Of a DNA stretch of 64,000 nt, positions 61,105 to 64,000 are shown in pieces. The notes under the pieces were generated by a model. The model was not told the DNA's origin. It saw nothing but the letters and a program-made list of their open reading frames with translations, and did no database searches. The stretch is from JASHUC01 sp035523875. GTDB taxonomy: Bacteria > Pseudomonadota > Gammaproteobacteria > Steroidobacterales > Steroidobacteraceae. Position numbers and translations under genes: made by a program. How positions within the stretch are numbered: position 1 is the stretch's first letter; the number at the start of each line of letters is the position of its first letter. The stretch is from positions 124,001 to 188,000 of the forward strand of contig DATKPY010000002.1 of NCBI GenBank assembly GCA_035523875.1, read 5' to 3'.

Positions 61105-63510
61105 ATGCGGCGTGTCCCGCGCGGCGTGGCCGTCGTTGCCACGCTGTTTCTATGCTGCACGGGATTATCCGCCTGCGGCGGCACGCAGGCGCGCTTCGCG
61201 AAGCACATGGCGCGCGGCGAGAAGTACCTGTCTCAGGGAAATCTCGAGAAGGCACAGGTCGAGTTCCGCGACGCACTACAGATCGCGCCCGACCACGCAG
61301 ACGCCCGCGTGCTGACGGGGCGGGTGGCCGAGCGCCTCGGGGATGTTCGCGACGCGCTTTCTCTGTACCAGTCCGCCGTCGAAATCGATCCACACTTCAC
61401 TCCCGCGCGAGTGAGCCTCGGAAAGCTCTACGTGTTTGCCGGCCTGCCGAAGAAGGCGATTGCCGCCGTCGAACCTGCGCTCGTGAGTCACCCGAACGAT
61501 GCTGATCTACTCACCGTGCGCGGCGCGGCGCGCGCAGAGCTTCACCAGGCGCCGGCAGCGCTCGCAGACGCCGAGCACGCCGTGCGGGTCGCGCCGCAGA
61601 ACGAGGATGCGATAGCGCTCCTCGCGTCCCTGTACGCCGAGGCCGGTGCGTCCGAGCGCGCCGTCGATCTGGTGCGCTCGGCGATCGCAGTGCATCCCTC
61701 CTCGGTGCAACTTCGGCAGATCCTCGCTGATCTGTATGCCCGCGCGGGGAAGGTCGAGCTCGCGGCAGACGAGCTCGCACGAGTGATCGCACTGCGGCCG
61801 TCCGATCTCTCCTACCGGTACGCGCTCGCTGCATTGTACGCGCGCGCCAAGCGCGAGGACGACGCTGAGCGGGTGCTGAAGGAGGCGATCGCCGCCGCGC
61901 CCCGGAACGACGAGCCGAAGCTCGCTTACGTCGAGCTCATCGCGCAAGAGCGCTCGCCGGCATTGGCCGCGAGCGCCCTCGCGGACCTGGTGCGGAGGAA
62001 TCCCGATGACTACGACTTGCAGATTGCGGAGGCCACGCTGCTGCAGCGGCAAGACAAGCTCGACGAAGCCGCCGCGGGCCTTCGCAGCGTCATCTCTCGA
62101 GCGGGTGATCGGCCTCAGGGTCTTGTGGCTCGCACCCGCCTCGCGGCGCAGTTGATGTCGCAGCGGCGCTTTGCCGCCGCTGCGCCCTTGATCGCGGAAG
62201 TGCTCGTGAAGGCGCCGCAGGATGATGCGGCGCTGCTTCTGCACGGTACGCTCGCGATCGAGCGCGACGAGCCGAGCGCCGCGATCGGGGATCTGCGCGC
62301 CGTGCTGCGGGATGAGCCGAACGCTGTGTCGGTGATGCGTGCCTTGGCGCGCGCATACCGCGCCGCTGGACAGATGACACTCGCCGAGGAGACGCTGCGC
62401 AACGCGATCGACACGGCACCCAAGGACAGCGGCGCTCGGGTCGAGCTCGCCGGGCTCCTCGCGCAATCACATCGCCTGGACGAGGGCATCGGCACGCTTC
62501 AGCAGGCCGCGAGGGACCTCCCGAACGATTTGAGCGTGCGCGCAGCGCTGGTGCGGCTCGAGTTGCAGAAGCCGGATCTCGATGCCGCAGCTGCAGCCGC
62601 GCGGCAGCTCTCCGCGCTGGCACCCGCGCGTGCAGTGGGCGCATATCTCGAAGGTCTCGTCGCGCAGATGCGCGGCGACCGCGGGACCGCGGATGGGTAT
62701 TTCCGCGAGGCGCTTCGGCGACAGCTCGATGATATCGACACGTTGGCTGCGATCTCGGGGCTCGAATTTGCAAGTGGACAATCTGCAATTGCGCTCGGGC
62801 GCATCGAATCTCTCGTCGAGCGTGAGCCCGCGAACGCGGCGCTGTGCAATCTCGCGGGTGAGCTCGAGCTGCGCCTCAAGGTCTACCAGCGCGCGAGCGA
62901 CGAGCTCATGCGGTGCATCCAGCTCGCGCCGTACTGGTCGTTGCCTTACCGCAATCTTGGGGCGGCGCTCTCGGCGAGCGGCAATCTGGACGGTGCGGCA
63001 GCCATCTACCGGCGGGGCCTCGCGGAGGCCGGACCCGATGCGGTGCTCGTGAGCGAGCTCGCGACGCTCGATGAGCGGGAAGGACGCGGCGAGGATGCCA
63101 TCCTGCAGTATGAAATGCTGTACGAGCAGGATCCGCACTCGGTGCTCGCCGAGAACAACCTTGCGATGCTGCTGGTGACTTACAAGTCAGACCGCGCGGA
63201 CCTCGATCGCGCCCTGCAGTTGACTTCCGGCTTCATCGACTCCGACAACGCGGCGCTGCTCGATACGGCGGGCTGGGTGCGGCTGAAGAGCGGCGACGCT
63301 GCTCAGGCGTTACTGCTTCTCGCGAAGGCGGTCGCAGCGGCTCCGAGGTCGAGCGTGCTGCGCTACCACCTCGGGATCGCGCAGCTTCAGGCCGGTGAGC
63401 GCGATCTGGCGCGAAGCAATTTGCAGTCGGCGCTCGCGGGCGACAAGGAGTTTCCCGGCCGGGCCGAGGCGCGAGCGGCGTTGGCGCGCCTTCAGCCACA
63501 GTCGAGCTGA
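61105..63510 (+). CDS. prsT: PrsT-type TPR-repeat lipoprotein (second copy)
   Basis: This lipoprotein of 801 residues has a perfect lipobox (LSAC, Cys24). It is then almost entirely TPRs: ARGEKYLSQGNLEKAQVEFR near the start, ENNLAMLLVTYKSDRADLDR near the end. It matches the protein at 7726 along its whole length, including the first repeat and LASHPNDADLL-like stretches, so the two are paralogues. It follows the TIGR03790 gene by 30 bases. Like other PrsT proteins it probably sits at the outer membrane and supports EPS assembly or export. Why the locus needs two is unknown; they may serve different polysaccharides. Confidence 0.88.
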   Translation: MRRVPRGVAVVATLFLCCTGLSACGGTQARFAKHMARGEKYLSQGNLEKAQVEFRDALQIAPDHADARVLTGRVAERLGDVRDALSLYQSAVEIDPHFTPARVSLGKLYVFAGLPKKAIAAVEPALVSHPNDADLLTVRGAARAELHQAPAALADAEHAVRVAPQNEDAIALLASLYAEAGASERAVDLVRSAIAVHPSSVQLRQILADLYARAGKVELAADELARVIALRPSDLSYRYALAALYARAKREDDAERVLKEAIAAAPRNDEPKLAYVELIAQERSPALAASALADLVRRNPDDYDLQIAEATLLQRQDKLDEAAAGLRSVISRAGDRPQGLVARTRLAAQLMSQRRFAAAAPLIAEVLVKAPQDDAALLLHGTLAIERDEPSAAIGDLRAVLRDEPNAVSVMRALARAYRAAGQMTLAEETLRNAIDTAPKDSGARVELAGLLAQSHRLDEGIGTLQQAARDLPNDLSVRAALVRLELQKPDLDAAAAAARQLSALAPARAVGAYLEGLVAQMRGDRGTADGYFREALRRQLDDIDTLAAISGLEFASGQSAIALGRIESLVEREPANAALCNLAGELELRLKVYQRASDELMRCIQLAPYWSLPYRNLGAALSASGNLDGAAAIYRRGLAEAGPDAVLVSELATLDEREGRGEDAILQYEMLYEQDPHSVLAENNLAMLLVTYKSDRADLDRALQLTSGFIDSDNAALLDTAGWVRLKSGDAAQALLLLAKAVAAAPRSSVLRYHLGIAQLQAGERDLARSNLQSALAGDKEFPGRAEARAALARLQPQSS

Positions 63511-63542
63511 CGGAAGATGATATTGAGCGGGTCCCGCCGGCG

Positions 63543-64000
63543 CTACGCGGTCACCGGGAACCCACCCCCGCGCCGCCGAAGCAGCAGGAACGCGAGACCC
63601 AGCCCCGAGAGAAGCAACGCGAACGCGCCCGGCAACGGAACCGGCGTAAGGCTCATCGTCCCGCCGTAGGATGCAGCCTCATTTCCAACCGCCTCGCCCC
63701 GGATCTGCATGATGTAGCTGCCGGGGCCAACGGTCGCAGGCATCGTGAGATCGATGCTCCCGCCGCCGAGGTTGAGGCTCTGCCACGCATTCAGCAATGT
63801 TCCACCAGCCGGCGGCCCGAGCACCGGATCGCCGGCCGAAACGGTATTGCCAGCGGCGTAGATCAGGCGGACCTGAAGATCCTGGACGTTGGACTCGGAA
63901 TTCGAGATCACGGCCGCTTGAACCTCCGCACCCGGGTTGAGGCTGAAGTAGTAGTCGTCCTGGAAATTCCACGGACCTCCCGAGGAATTCCCGGTCGCAG
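63543..64000 (-). CDS. VPLPA/VPLPG-CTERM protein, 5' end cut by window edge
   Basis: This minus-strand gene enters from beyond 64000; the visible part encodes the last ~152 residues. The frame stays open from the edge through WNFQDDYYFSLNPGAEVQAA and SNSESNVQDLQVRLIYAAG. It then runs to the sorting signal VPLPG, a hydrophobic helix (FALLLSGLGLAFLLL) and RRR. It resembles the FxDxF-type PEP-CTERM proteins (FQDDYYFSL). It should be a third exosortase D substrate. The second PrsT gene converges on it with 32 bases between. An internal GTG at 63911 is not the real start, because the coding pattern continues upstream. Confidence 0.82.
   Translation of the reverse strand, partial: ATGNSSGGPWNFQDDYYFSLNPGAEVQAAVISNSESNVQDLQVRLIYAAGNTVSAGDPVLGPPAGGTLLNAWQSLNLGGGSIDLTMPATVGPGSYIMQIRGEAVGNEAASYGGTMSLTPVPLPGAFALLLSGLGLAFLLLRRRGGGFPVTA

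Noticed and set aside
1..64000. CRISPR arrays, tRNA genes, integrases or transposases
   Set aside because: None were recognised on either strand by reading; a dedicated search was not possible.

Overview
The window is chromosomal, high-GC (roughly two-thirds G+C by eye), densely packed DNA from a Gram-negative proteobacterium. Outer-membrane barrels, two-partner secretion, TonB/ExbBD, GspC and an exosortase all point that way. A gammaproteobacterium is my best guess, but the sequence does not prove it. I saw no tRNA, rRNA, CRISPR array, insertion sequence or phage gene.

Layout. (a) 1-5372: start of an exopolysaccharide/exosortase locus. It has a partial GT4 glycosyltransferase on the minus strand, then divergently a WcaI-type glycosyltransferase, an exosortase fused to an EpsI domain (XrtD type) and a WecA/MraY-type phosphoglycosyl transferase, joined by overlapping ends. 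(b) 5492-13220: secreted proteins. These are a repeat protein with a GlyGly-like tail, a PrsT-type TPR lipoprotein, a VPLPA-CTERM protein and a PstS-like periplasmic binding protein. (c) 13357-26072: a two-partner secretion pair, a TpsB transporter followed by a 3686-residue TpsA exoprotein. (d) 26190-33074: TPR-GT9, a DsbC-like oxidoreductase, TPR-GT41, and a glycosyltransferase-methyltransferase fusion on the opposite strand. (e) 33389-38097: a porin, GspC and a beta-propeller lipoprotein. (f) 38217-44336: a coiled-coil protein, a DUF2341-LamG-ExbB fusion, ExbD and a TonB-like protein, running by a 4-base overlap into another TPR-GT41. (g) 44379-55397: a second cluster of modification enzymes. 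It holds a SEC-C/TPR sulfotransferase, two GT25 enzymes, three more TPR-GT41 proteins of two types and a GT2. (h) 55500-64000: a DUF2919 membrane protein, a ribbon-helix-helix protein, a VPLPA-CTERM protein with an internal signal peptide, a Wza-type export lipoprotein-like protein, an outer-membrane barrel, a TIGR03790 protein, a second PrsT paralogue and the 3' part of a further VPLPA-CTERM gene.

How the genes may work together. Exosortase D, its VPLPA-CTERM substrates and the polysaccharide genes form a recognisable surface-sorting/EPS module. Inside it sits what looks like a greatly expanded version of the HMW adhesin system (TpsA adhesin, TpsB pore, cytoplasmic GT41 glycosyltransferase). 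One giant exoprotein ending in a cysteine pair is accompanied by five TPR-GT41 enzymes, a TPR-GT9, a TPR-sulfotransferase and a DsbC-like protein. A dedicated proton-channel/TonB operon with a carbohydrate-binding-like fold is translationally coupled to one of the GT41 genes. That these parts act on one surface glycoprotein is my inference from gene order and domain content.
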